A stretch of 64,000 bases of DNA from Pholiota molesta. Taxonomy: Eukaryota > Basidiomycota > Agaricomycetes > Agaricales > Strophariaceae. The notes beneath the pieces are model-generated. The model saw only the letters and a program-made list of their open reading frames with translations. It was not told the origin of the DNA and searched no databases. The position numbers and the translations under genes were made by a program. Positions 24,128-35,387 of this stretch are shown here, piece by piece (position 1 is the stretch's first letter; every line of letters begins with the position of its first letter). The stretch covers positions 372,001 through 436,000 of the forward strand of contig JACGCK010000023.1 in NCBI GenBank assembly GCA_014925825.1, in the 5' to 3' direction.

Positions 24128-24679
24128 GTCGCCGAGTGGAAAGGACAGAATGTGGATTAAACTGGGCGCACAACACGTCGCAAGCAGGTTATATATTCAT
24201 GGTGGTAGAGAACAATGCAGGGCCACCACCAGGATTCTAAATCGGATACAGAGATTCAAGCGCGGCAAAATCGATGAGGAATCATCCTCGAGGAAAGAAG
24301 TAAGGTGGCCCGGCGCCAACACGAGGCCTAAATTCAAGTTAGAACCAATCAACAAGAGTACAAAGCCTCTTCCACTGTAAATCTTCAATGACACATGTTA
24401 AATTGTCGGAAATAATGGGACTGGCATAACAATGAGTCCGATAGGGTTAACGCGTCGTTGGAAAGACCCAAATAGAATTTCAAGACAATACAGAAAGAAA
24501 ACAAGCAACATGAGCCTTGGGCAAAATCAGCATCACGTGGAGTTCCGGACCGACCGCAAACCACGACGCGATTTTGTTACTATTACCAATGAAATCATCT
24601 TACAACTACCACCTCTTCTTCTTGAAGTACCTCACCATCCCTTTCTATTCTCTGATAAAGGACCAACTCAAACCCGATC
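24128..24679. other. Divergent promoter between the HerA-like ATPase and RRP8
   Basis: About 550 bases between divergently transcribed genes. It contains a CACGTG E-box at 24534-24539 and an isolated ACGCGT near 24450. A 130-codon plus-strand frame reaching in from 23988 reads antisense to the ATPase N-terminus and looks like a shadow. Confidence 0.35.
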
Positions 24680-26034
24680 ATGTCTCTTTTTGAAGTTCCA
24701 GGATGGTCTGTGAAGACGGCGCCCGTCCCGGAACAATCTCAGCAGGTGTCAAAAAAGCGCAAGCGCCCAAACAGCCACAGAGACGATATCCAATCTGCGG
24801 AAGTCAATATCGAAAAACTAATGGCAAAATTGGCAAATAAAGAATTAGAAGGAAGCCCACCAGCCCTAAAAAGCGCAAAAACGCGCAAAAACAGTATCAA
24901 GCCGCTCCCTCGACTGCGGAACGGCGGAGAGAAGGTAAAACGGCTCAGAATCCCGATACACCAAGTGTATTACCTTCGTTGAAGACCAAGAAAGAGGAAA
25001 ATAAGAAACAGAAAGTTGATCCTTCACCAAACTTGCCCGCAAAAGCGATACAATTGCCCCCCAAGGTCCCAACACCATCAACACTCATTTAACGCTTTTG
25101 CAAAAGAGCATGAGGGATAGTTTGGACGGCGCGCGATTCAGGTAACACTACCTTACCTCGTATTTTTAAGGCCGCTTATTTATCTGAATAAAGACTCATC
25201 AACGAAAACCTGTATAAAACAGACAGTCATCAAGCGCACCAAATGATGAAGGATGACCCCAAAGTTTTTGAAGAGGTTCGTTGGTTGATCATCACTATTT
25301 AACTTCCTAAGTCTGACCTATATCCGCAAGTATCATACTGGATTTAGGCATCAAGTCGTGTCTTGGCCTATAAATCCAGTCGAACACTTCGCGTCAATAT
25401 TTGCTGCGTATCCGCCAAAAATCCTAATAGCGGATCTAGGCTGTGGTGATGCTGCTCTAGCCAAGAAATTGCTGTCGAAGGGTATATCGGTGATGTCCTT
25501 TGACCTAGTATCTGACAACGGGTATGTTGTGGAAGCGGATATATGTGATAAAATTCCACTTCCCGGCTCGGAAGGCTCAAGTAAAGATAAATCGACGGGA
25601 GAAGGACAAGTGGTTGACATAGTTGTCTGTGCTCTCAGTTTGATGGGGGTCAATTGGGTCAATTGCATTCGCGAAGCATGGCGGATATTGAAAGCAGGGT
25701 GAGTTTCATTATCAGTTTTAACCTCTTCGAATGACAAACCGGATCATCAGAGGCGAACTTCATATTGCCGAAGTTACAAGTCGCTTTACGGATATTGAAC
25801 AATTTCAGAATTTGTTGGGGTCTCTGGGATTTCGATTGAAGTCAAAGGTTTGGCAATTGCCAATCTGGTCAAAATGGACGTCTTACGAATCTTCTCTAGA
25901 ATGATTCTATTAGCTCGCATTTTATTTTATTCGAGTTTACGAAGGTTCCCCGTGCGAACAAATCGGACAAGGAATGGGCGAAATTGCTATCGAAGGGTAC
26001 TCTCCTCAAACCTTGTGAATATAAGAGGAGATAA
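24680..26034 (+). CDS. RRP8: 25S rRNA adenine-N1 methyltransferase Rrp8 (frame breaks in linker)
   Basis: Rrp8 methylates A645-type N1-adenine in large-subunit rRNA using SAM, in the nucleolus. The N-terminus (MSLFEVPGW) is the usual Rrp8 opening, followed by a lysine-rich nucleolar linker. The conserved methyltransferase follows: LTLLQKSMRDSLDGARFR, LINENLYKT, VSWPINPVEHFASIFA, ADLGCGDAALAKKL (SAM motif I), VEADICDKIPLP, DIVVCALSLMGVNW, GGELHIAEVTSRF and FILFEFTKVPRA. It ends LKPCEYKRR with TAA at 26032-26034. The linker moves through three frames between about 24840 and 25085. Each change is repaired by one missing base rather than a credible intron (KKRKNAQK reads in the second frame, NTHLTLLQ in the third). 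The call is firm; the breaks are probably assembly deletions. Confidence 0.85.
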
Positions 26035-26321
26035 TTTGTCTGTGGGCTTAGAAACTCAAATATACCTTGATAGCTCCCAGTAATTGACACAGATGTACTT
26101 ATACTGTCTTCCTCAATCCCACATTTTCAAAACTGAAACATGCGAGTTGCATGAGGTTGCATGCGAGCACCGATAATATGCAAGGATCACTGATACTGAT
26201 CCGGTGATAAAGCCTGTGGTGCCACGAGGACCATATCGATTCATACCTTGAGGCTTTATCTTGCTCCCCAAACTATAAATCCTAAATTTCAACCACACTG
26301 CTAACAATTTATCATTTCACG

Positions 26322-27425
26322 ATGTCGCCTCAAGTCAAAATTCTCTCTCATCCTCTCATCAACGCAGAGCTGTCCAAACTACGACAAGCCTCCACTTCAC
26401 CCAAAGAATTTCGAGAGGTCTTCGCATATACTAGAAGATCTGGAGCGCAGCAAGCTGAATCTTATTTGTTGTTAGGGTGTAGAAACTATCAGCTTGCTCT
26501 TAGGCTACGAAGCGTCTCGGACATTGGGAGAAGAATCATTTGATGGGGTATGTTCGTTTGTCTGTTCTGCTTGTATCTGCGTGTTAAATTCTACCCTTCA
26601 CGAACATAGCAAACACCCATAGCTTCTTTCACTGGAAGCAAGATTAAGCCTCGAATTGGCCTAACGCCTATTCTACGTGCTGGACTGGGAATGACGGATG
26701 CACTGGTATGAGATGTCCCGTTCATCTGCATCATCTCATGAGTATGCTGAATTATAATTGCTTCAGCTTAAACTCTTCCCGTACGTCGACAGTCTTTTAA
26801 GTTCTGACTATTGAACGTCTGACGAGATGAATTTTGTAGGTCTGCACCTGTGTACCACCTAGGACTATATCGCGAGAAAGTTACTCTTCAACCAGTTGAA
26901 TGTAAGCTCAGATTCATCAACATATTTCTAATGGATTTTACATATCTGATTCCCTTAGATTACTCCAAACTCCCTCCTTCGCCGCCAATAGATCAAGTAT
27001 TCCTTCTCGACCCACTCATTGCGACCGGCGGGACAGCGAGCGCGGCGTTAACAATGATTACGGACTGGGGCATTGACGGTCCACCTTCTCCCTTCGTTAT
27101 ATCTCTCTTAGCTAACTCATCGTTTCGACGCAGTGAAAAATATCAAACTGTTATGCATACTTGCGTCAAAAGCTGGGTTGGCACACGTGCAATCCGAATA
27201 TCCTGACTTAGAGGTCGGTATCATAATGCTCTGCTGATATCTGTCGCAAGCTAATTTGTTCGTAGATATGGGTTGCAGGAGTCGATGAGGAGCTAACCAA
27301 GGAAGGCATCATTAGTCCAGGGCTCGGTGATTCGGTCAGTTCTTGGCTTGCTCAGCAATGAATAAAGTTCAATGCTGATGTTTTTGAAACTTCAGGGAGA
27401 TCGCCTCTTCAATACACTCCGCTGA
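26322..27425 (+). CDS. FUR1: Uracil phosphoribosyltransferase
   Basis: Salvages uracil with PRPP to UMP in the cytosol; it is also the step that activates 5-fluorouracil. From MSPQVKILSHPLINAELSKL, the exons give LGYEASRTLGEESFDG, then IGLTPILRAGLGMTDAL, SAPVYHLGLYREKVTLQPV and YYSKLPPSPPIDQVFLLDP. The PRPP loop is LLDPLIATGGTASAAL. Next come SEYPDLEIWVAGVDEEL and the C-terminal GIISPGLGDSGDRLFNTLR with TGA at 27423-27425. About seven introns interrupt the gene, several very short in spacing. All family signature blocks are present and in phase. Confidence 0.9.
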
Positions 27426-27812
27426 GTTTTGTACCAGAGATGCATGTTCAATCACAGTGTCTCGTCTCGCCGAACAGAACAGCTTTACTAAAGGGACTCG
27501 GGAAGCAAAGAAGGCCCAATGTGTAGAATGAACCTGATAAAAAACAATGGATATGATATGATATACATATGACCACACATACATACCAGTTCTACAGACA
27601 CCATTGCCCGACCCCTAACTTTTGAGATGACGGAACGGAGCCGGTTGATCTAAAAATAACGAACCGTGTTGTGTTAATCACGTGATAAATACGCGATTTT
27701 GAGCACAGATTGCTCATTGATCTTTGTTTTGCGGAGGAGGACCATAGGTACCATAAAATCATGAGAATTCATAAAACATCCCTTTCCTACACCCCCTCAG
27801 CCATCCTTCGCA
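27426..27812. other. Promoter region of MET10
   Basis: About 390 bases between the uracil phosphoribosyltransferase stop and the MET10 start, both genes on the plus strand. It carries a palindromic TCACGTGA at 27678-27685. No gene is seen. Confidence 0.5.
27678..27685. promoter_or_regulatory. TCACGTGA E-box upstream of MET10
   Basis: A perfect palindromic CACGTG core in its extended TCACGTGA form, 128 bases before the MET10 ATG. In yeasts this is the Cbf1 site that recruits Met4 to sulfur-assimilation genes. Binding here is inferred from the position and the identity of the gene downstream. Confidence 0.55.
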
Positions 27813-30800
27813 ATGGGGTTGCAAGATTCAGGTTCGTTGACCCCCTTATCATCTACGACAACCTTGTCGCAACCTGGCTCTCCTCCCCACAAAACAGGAA
27901 TCGTCATCCAGGATAGCCCTTTCAGCGATCCTCGCACACTGGCTTCTACCCTTGTGGAATACCTTTCTTCAAGACCAGAAACAAGCGCGTTTGTCTACGT
28001 TTATGACGTCGCTGAACAAGTTGGATTCGGCATGGCCACGAAGGAATGGGCAAAGGAGAATGCGACCGCAAAAGTCGTTGACCTGCAGACTCGAGCCGGC
28101 GCAGGATTAACTCTTATTGGAAGACTTTCGCAAGGCACTAGTCTCGATATTGTGAATGGTACCGTCTTGACAGCGTATACCACACCCAGCGGTCTTTCCC
28201 AAATGGCCCCTTCGTTCCCTTATTTACCACCTGCGTCTTCCGCCGCCCGACTTATTGTCCAAACGCCGACCGTTACCCCAGTCGGAGAGACACTGACTTT
28301 ATCGCCTACTCTTTCACCTCTTGCCTCGTTTTGGTCTATCCTCCCGGAGAATGTGGCCGTGCTCCTGTCCTCTAGTCCCCAACAAATTGTCGACTTTGCC
28401 GCGCTTTCTTACCAGATCTCCGATTTCCATGTTGTCCATCTCTTTGATCACCACAGCACCTCTCGAGAGGTTGGCCATTTTATTTCTCCTCCCAAGCAAT
28501 CCTCTACGTCAACGTTGTCTATCCACGAAGCTGTGAAGGAGGCTGGCTACCAGTTTTTCGAATACCACGGAGACCAAGCCGCGACGAACGTCGTAGTCCT
28601 TTTGAACAGTCTTTTCGCATTAGCCCTCAAGACTGCTGTTAATGAGAATACTGTTGGTCTCGGTGTCGTCATCGTCAATGTTTTGCGTCCATGGGATGAA
28701 GCCGCAATTCAATCTATCATTCCAGCTACCGCAACCACCATACACGTCCTTGATGATGTTCCAAATCCCGTAACCCAAGGAAACCTTTACGTCGACGTAT
28801 TTGGCGCCCTATGGAATGCAAACCCAAGCGCTCCGTAAAGTCGCATCGCATTACACCTTCACAGACTCAGAACTTTATTCAGAGCAGCGGTTCATTCCTG
28901 CGATTCGTTGAGACAATCACGCAGCTCGAAATATCAGAGGATATCGCTTCCAATGTCAAAAAGGTTCTCCTCTTCGGTGTCCCGCATACGCCCCTCGCCA
29001 AATTCCCCCAATTATTGGAGGAATTGTTCCTGAAGAAATCGGCATTCTTTCGCGCCTTCTCACCGATCATGATGTATTCTCGAAGCTGGGTGGGATTACA
29101 GCAAACCGAATCCTTATCTCGCGCAAATCCGGAGGAGATTTTGTTCCCGTTCCCTTCGCATTACCCCTCGATTCCAATAGCACTGGTCATTCCGACTTTT
29201 TGGGAATCTTCGATCAGGGCCTATTGAAGACACATTCTCTGCTTAAACACGCGAAGAAAGGGTCGACAGTGGTCATCAACACTTCATGGACGGCTGCCGA
29301 GCTTTTGGCGACCATTTCACAGGAGGCCATAGCTTCGGTCATCGAGCGCAACCTATCCTTATACACAATTGACGCAAAGACGATTGCTAGCAACCTTGTC
29401 GGTGGGCAGGGACATATCCATGATATGGCCCAAAATTTGCTACTGGAGATTGTGTTTTTGAGGTTGTATCTCGGGACTGCAGCTACCGAAGAAACAGTTC
29501 TGCAGTTGGCGCGTGCTTCATTCGACGATTCTGTGAATGGAGTTTCGTTGTCGAAGTTTAACTCTCATGCATGGTCAAACCTGCGTCTCGTTGACGTTCC
29601 AGTTCAAGAAGAGACTCCATCTCTTACTACCTCCGTCGATCCTCCTACATTGAAGGATTTCGAAGTCAACGCCATTGCAGTCGAGACGGCCGAAGGCAAA
29701 ACCATCGTTAACGGCGCGCGTTTGAGTTCTTGGCACGACGCTGCAAAGCATCTCCTCTTCCCATCCGTCTTCACTCCCCCACAAGAAGAAAACTCAGAGC
29801 GCACTACCCCATCGTTACGTCCAGAAGTGCCCGAGAATACTTTCCTTGTCACTTGTACTGTTAACAAACGTCTTACGCCATTGGAATACGATCGTAATGT
29901 GTTCCATCTCGAATTTGACAGCTCAGGCACTGGCTTGAAGTATGCCATCGGCGAGGCCCTTGGCGTTCACGGCTGGAACGATGAGCTAGAAGTGCTCGAT
30001 TTTTGCGCCTGGTATGGCGTTGATCCAGATAGGCTCATCACCATTCCTGTTCCTGGGGACGAGTCCAAGATGCACACTCGTACAACCCTACAAGCTCTTC
30101 AGCAGCAAATCGACTTATTCGGTCGCCCTCCGAAATCCTTCTATACTGATCTTGCCGAGTATGCATCAGTTGATGTCGACCGTTACGCTCTCCGCTTTAT
30201 TGGTTCTTCTGAAGGATCATCGACCTTCAAGAAGTTGTCCGAGAAGGACACCGTTACTTTTGCAGACATTCTGAAGAAGTACAAATCAGCAAGGCCAGGC
30301 ATCGAGAGATTGTGCGAGCTCATTGGAGACATCAAACCCCGTCATTATAGTATCGCTAGTGCTCAAAGTGTCGTAGGCGACAGGGTGGATCTCCTGGTTG
30401 TTACTGTTGACTGGTTCACTCCAGAGGGTACGTTAGCAGTCCTCCAACATTCGATCCATTTCTAATTTACGCCCATATTTAAGGTTCTCTAAGATACGGA
30501 CAATGTACGCGTTATCTTGCCAATTTGAAAGTTGGGCAAAAGGTGACGGTATCAATCAAACCCAGTGTCATGAAGGTTCGTTACTCTCATTTTCACCGTT
30601 GAATGTATCTAATGTTCCTTGTAGCTGCCTCCCAGTCTAAAGCAGCCTCTCATCATGGCCGGCCTCGGTACTGGTGCGGCACCTTTCCGTGCATTCCTTC
30701 AGCACCTTGCCTGGCTCAAGTCCAAGGGCGAAGAAATCGGACCAGTGTACTATTACTTTGGCTCTCGTTATCAAGCCGCCGAGTATCTGTACGGAGAGGA

Positions 30801-31149
30801 GATCGAAGCATTCATTCTAGATGGTGTTGTTTCACGCGCGGGACTCGCCTTCTCTCGCGATGGACCTAAGAAGGTTTACATCCAGCATAAAATGCTCGAG
30901 GATTCGGAAGCTCTAGCGAAGATGCTACATGATGACGAGGGTGTCTTCTACCTTTGCGGACCTACATGGCCCGTACCCGACGTGTATGAGGCGCTGGTGA
31001 ATGCCCTCGTTAAATACAAGGGTACTGATCCCATCAAGGCAGGAGAATATCTGGAAGGCCTTAAAGAAGAAGAACGATATGTTCTCGAGGTATGTTTTTC
31101 TGGAAAATTCTACAGCAGCTTGCTGATGTGGGTTGACCAGGTATATTGA
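27813..31149 (+). CDS. MET10: Sulfite reductase [NADPH] flavoprotein subunit (two frame breaks)
   Basis: The FAD/FMN-type alpha subunit passes NADPH electrons to the siroheme beta subunit for sulfite to sulfide. The N-terminal half is the pyruvate-ferredoxin-oxidoreductase-like region (TSAFVYVYDVAEQVGFGMA, ATTIHVLDDVPNPV). The C-terminal half is the FAD/NADPH reductase: EYDRNVFHLEF, EALGVHGWNDE, CELIGDIKPRHYSIASAQ (FAD), LIMAGLGTGAAPFRAFLQH (NADPH) and GVFYLCGPTWPVPDVYEAL. The end EERYVLE joins through an intron (31090-31140) to a 9-nt final segment, VY-stop. The reading moves frame twice, at about 28835 (after WNANPSAP) and about 29035 (LLEEL to VPEEIGILSRLL). Each is a one-base loss in a conserved stretch with no usable intron. 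It is either a recent pseudogene or, more likely, assembly error. Confidence 0.88.
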
Positions 31150-31381
31150 GTCGTGATTGGTTGGGCATGCAAACATAGTTGAGGTATATATCCATGGAAA
31201 ATCATAGAGTCTACGGATAGCAGCGGTGTATACATGGGATCCAAAATATGAATGTAGTCATCAATCATGTGCGAATGTTCGTGAACAAAGAAAGCCGAAA
31301 ACGTCGAGAGTAATGTTGCAAGGATAGAAATACAAAATGAAAGACGTAAAATAAAGATAGGAGTAGGGAATTAGTGCATTT

Positions 31382-33707
31382 CTAACCGACTTTACCAAGA
31401 CCCAAGTGTGCCGGGCGGAAAAGGAGTATGAGGTACCACGTAGAAAGGCCGATAACGACCAGACCGACGATAGTGAGGACAATGGCCATAGCCAGAGTGG
31501 CCTTTTTGCTGAGACGGTGGCCTTGGCATCCGTCTTGTATGGCAGAATCGCATGGCTGTCCCTTGGGTTTAACCTCCTCGTATGCGCCAGCTTTCAATGC
31601 TGTGTAATAAGGGTCTTTGGTATCGGCCACAGTATGCATGGCTGCCAAAGTCAACATGGGAGCATTATAGTCAAGAGCAACCTATTGTCATTGACCAGTC
31701 AACAGGTCAGTCACCTGGTTACTTCATCAGCTACCAGCACTTACTTCGGTTTGGGGCCAATCGCTGCGAATGTCGAAGAACCTGCCACGACTGTCTGGTC
31801 CGCCGACGACAGCGCCATAAAGGACGTAGGCCTCTTGTGCAGGTACTGTGTCAATTTCACCAACGTCGATTCCTCCGGAAGCCATCGCAGAATGTGGATT
31901 TTGAGGCGAATCAGGATTTACGCCAACAATATATGGTACTAAGTGTGAGGAATTAGTTAGGCCGATATTGGTATAGCAAAATGTAATTACCTGACATAGA
32001 GTTCTTCCCAAGGGCATAATCCACTTGACTTTTAGCAAAGTCCTACAACGAATGTGGATTAAGGAAGCGGAGCTAGTAATAGAGCGAGAATACATACCTG
32101 ATATGCGACCTTCTTTTCATTTGTGGACGCCATTGGGACAAATCGTTCAAGCAACATGGCTGTATTGAGGGCAGGATTCAGACTGGCGTCATCTGAATCA
32201 CCCTCGAAGAATAAAAGCCCATCTAAAGTCCCACTGTTCAATCTAATGCAGGAACGATAGTAAGCGTAACACACGCGCCTTGAGTCATAAATCCTGGTCC
32301 CTTCTTGTTGACGATAGCATCGAAATAGTCTTCTGCAACACTCCTCCAAGTAGTGAAGTTGCCTCCAAAACCTGAATTAACTTGATTGGCTTGGGCAAAA
32401 AGAACAGGCAATCCAGGTGTTTTAGAATCCCAGTTGAAGACGCGGTTCGACGAGGCAAGGTCATACTTGGTCCAGTAGGACTCCGCTTCCTGATAAGTGG
32501 TGGATGACCCTGTAGCCAGAGCCAAGAAAAGAGCAGCGATTGCCAGTTCATCGCCATACCAGAAGAGCCGTAGATCGAAGCTGCTTGAGGAACGGATGTC
32601 TGATATGTCTTGCGGCCATTGGTCGCGTTGACTGCGAAGGAGTATAAACTTTGCGCATGCGACAAGAGGGTACTGGAATACGAATCATTCCTCAATGAGG
32701 CAGGTGCGGAGTAGAATGAACTGTCGAAAGTACGATTGGCGTATAGATTTGAACATGCGGCGAATGCAGCCGCTGCACCCGCAGCAGCATCCGTCCCTGG
32801 ATTAGAGTTGGTAATCGTGTATACGGGTCGGGGAGAGGGAATGCTTCGATCTCCTCCCCAATAAGAGCCGTCTCTGTCGGCTACAGGTCATGAATCAGAA
32901 ATTTGGTGGGTAAAAGATTTTGGATGGACGTACCAGATGCAACCATTACAACTAAAGTGGTATCATTAGGGTGGGCCTGCAATGCAATCATTCAGCGGTG
33001 CGAAATCCAGATAGGGGAACTGTGGAAGAGACCTTAATCAACCAATTAAGGCCCCAGCGTAGTGTGTCATCAAGGTAAGCGGTTTGATTTGCGAGGTCGT
33101 AACCTGTGTAGATATTTAGTTCCAATGTAACTTTTTTGGAAGGCGAGCGGGCAAAGTCAACCTTTTCCAAAGTCCGTTGCACCCCAGCAGAGAGACATGA
33201 GAACAAAGCTCTAGAGTATGATTGAGATTTAGAAAGCTTCGATACTGCATCTGCAGCCTACCAATGGAAAGGTATCCTTGGAGTAGTCTAGCCAATGACA
33301 TCAGTCAGCCACTTTACTCAGTGAACAAAAGGTCAAAGAATGTAAGCTACCAACCTCCTGCATCGTAGAATCCGCCTATTTTAATTGCTTAGAACTTGGA
33401 GTATTGCATTCGAAGAGTGACAATACTGACCTGTTAAATCAATACCCACATCAAGGCCCTCCAGAATTAAGCTGTCATTGCGCCATGGTACACGGTTCGT
33501 GGATGGAAGAGTTCCGCTCCGCTGCTCATCGTAGAAGTACAGAAGATCCCCAAGCAAACTTGTCCATGCAGGATTTGGGAAGCCACCAGCAGATGGTTGG
33601 GCTCCTACTGAAGCGTTCGGGAGAAATGGAGGATTGGGAAGCGCAAGCTGGGCCGCAACGAGTGCAGCGGCGGCCTGTACAATAAGAAATACAGATGTGG
33701 CCCACAT
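31382..33707 (-). CDS. GH9 endo-beta-1,4-glucanase, membrane-anchored
   Basis: A glycoside hydrolase family 9 enzyme cutting internal beta-1,4-glucan bonds by inversion. It starts with a signal peptide (WATSVFLIVQAAAALVAA) at 33707. Family blocks follow: GLDVGIDLTGGFYDAGDY with the catalytic base Asp pair, TLRWGLNWLIKAHP, DRDGSYWGGD, VPYIVGVNPDSPQNPHSAMA (the His signature) and SDWPQTEVALDYNAPM with the acid Glu. Near the C-terminus is a strong transmembrane helix (LAMAIVLTIVGLVVIGLSTW) and a short tail, ending GLGKVG. The catalytic domain would therefore lie outside the cell, tethered to the plasma membrane. About nine introns; all key residues present. It may act in wall remodelling or cellulose use; which of the two cannot be read from sequence. 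Confidence 0.9.
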
Positions 33708-33852
33708 TAGGGTATAGCTGGGGTATCGGGGCCGGTCTTGATGAGGTCTTGAGGAGTCGTAAGTTGAAGGAAAGGTTCAACTTCGATGATCCAAATTTGG
33801 TAAAGTATAGTCTCGATCGCTCCCACGTGCGTATCACGCAGCATTTAGATTA

Positions 33853-33860
33853 TCACGTGA
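33853..33860. promoter_or_regulatory. TCACGTGA in the divergent GH9/oxidoreductase promoter
   Basis: A palindromic TCACGTGA lies inside the 226-base spacer between two genes that diverge from it. It would suit a bHLH regulator acting on both. Its function is not established here. Confidence 0.4.
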
Positions 33861-33933
33861 TCGCGTTTTTATATCTTATCAATATTGTCAATGATTGGGA
33901 GTTGGTCAGTGTCTAACTTCACAAGCTACTGCT

Positions 33934-35296
33934 ATGGCTCGCCCTATCAATACCTGTGTACTCGGCGTGGGGCTCGCGGGATTAACTTTCCATGTGCCTT
34001 TCATTCTCGCGCTGCCTGATATTTTCACCTTGCACTCTGTTCTCGAACGTAACCCCAAAACCAAAGGAGGAAAGGTGAACGAAAGGTTTGGAGTGGATGT
34101 CAAGATCCACCGCTCTTTAGAGGAAGTCCTGGCGGACAAAGATATCGAGTTGATCATCGTTGGGACTCCTAACGAGACGCACTATGAATTTGCCAAGGCA
34201 GCATTGGATGCTGGAAAGCATGGTCAGTATGCTCCTTTTTGGTGTAGAGTGTGAGTAGACGTTAATCGATTCTGTTTTCTTTGGATTTATTATAGTGCTC
34301 GTCGATAAGCCTGTAACAGCTACTGTGCAACAAGCGCAAGAACTGGGTCAACTGGCCAGGTCGAAAGGGCTCGTTTTGTACGCATTCCAAAACCGACGCT
34401 GGGACTCCGATTTCTTGGCGCTGAAAAAATTGCTCGCACAGCCAGAGACATCTAAGCAGTCTCTTGGCGTAATTACTGAATTCGAATCGCAGTGAGCAAA
34501 ATGTATTGATTTCACACAAAGTGTACTGACACCACGACGCAAAAGCTTCGACCGATATCGAAAGGGGCTAAAGGGAACTTGGAAAGACGAGCCCAAACCT
34601 GCAGCTGGATTAACATACGACCTTGGCTCCCATTTGATCGACCAAGCATTGAACCTATTCGGGCGTCCAACAGGTATCACTGCATTTAAGCAGAACTTGA
34701 GAGGCATAGGCAGCCCTGAAGTTGATGATTCCGTGAGTGCATATCACATAGTTGTTCAGTGTATGGACTCTATGTTTTGAAAGTTTACCATCATGTTACA
34801 CTACGACCCCGGACCAAGATCCCAATATCCTTTGACGGCAATTTTGCGAGCACATGTTCTGTCGGTCCGAGCACCACAAGTTCGATATATCGTTCGAGGT
34901 ATCAACGGAACTTATGTCAAATTTGGTGTGGACGTTCAGGAGGATCAGCTCAAAGTGATTCGTCACCCAATGCAATTCTAGACCAGAGATATGGTATGGA
35001 GCCAGAAAATCTTTGGGGAACAGTGGAGAACATTGAAGCCGACGATCTCACTGTCACCAAATCTTGTGAGTGCATCGTCAACCTGACCGTGGCATGAGCT
35101 GATATCTATGAAGCTGGCCCTCTGCGGATCCCGGTGCATATGGCGACTTATTCAAGAACCTGGGAGCCGCAATTAGAAACGGGGAAGAGCTGGCTGTGAA
35201 ATGGGATGAAGCAACGCTGTGATTGAGATGATTGAGCTCGCGCATCGTAGTGCAACAGAAGGTGCAACTATCAAGGTGCCGGCGGCTGCGTCATAA
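33934..35296 (+). CDS. Gfo/Idh/MocA-family NAD(P)-dependent oxidoreductase (two frame breaks)
   Basis: A Rossmann-fold dehydrogenase of the glucose-fructose oxidoreductase / inositol dehydrogenase type. The N-terminal nucleotide fold reads CVLGVGLAGLTFHVPFIL, IELIIVGTPNETHYEFAKAA and VLVDKPVTATVQQAQEL. It continues LYAFQNRRWDSDFLALKKLL, AGLTYDLGSHLIDQALNLFG, VRGINGTYVKFGVDVQEDQL, WGTVENIEADDLTVTKS and WPSADPGAYGDLFKNLG, ending IKVPAAAS at 35296. Two one-base breaks are apparent. One follows EDQLK at about 34955, where the frame otherwise stops at TAG 34979-34981. The other is near 35213 (KWDEA to AVIEMIEL), where the frame otherwise stops at TGA 35220-35222. The substrate is unknown. The lysine of DKP and the His of GSHLID are the family's usual catalytic-site residues. 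Confidence 0.8.
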
Positions 35297-35300
35297 GGGT

Positions 35301-35306
35301 CACGTG
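35301..35306. promoter_or_regulatory. CACGTG E-box upstream of the HERP-like gene
   Basis: A CACGTG core 82 bases before the ATG at 35388, in a 91-base spacer. It is one of several such cores ahead of genes in this window. Function is inferred only. Confidence 0.3.
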
Positions 35307-35387
35307 CGACATAACACGTTGGCGGGCCTGAATTATATAGCAGCGCATTGGAGAACGTCGCTCCTTGTTACTCATATCCTGTAGCCA

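Noticed and set aside
23988..24380. Plus-strand 130-codon ORF near the HerA-like ATPase
   Set aside because: It runs antisense to the spliced N-terminus of the ATPase and has no family motif.
25064..25106. A 43-nt intron explaining the RRP8 frame change
   Set aside because: It would remove LTLLQ, part of the conserved Rrp8 block LTLLQKSMRDSLDGARF.
28836..28865. gtaaag...cacag as an intron explaining the first MET10 frame change
   Set aside because: At 30 bases it is too short for a spliceosomal intron here, and it would remove the RITPSQTQ stretch that fits the family.
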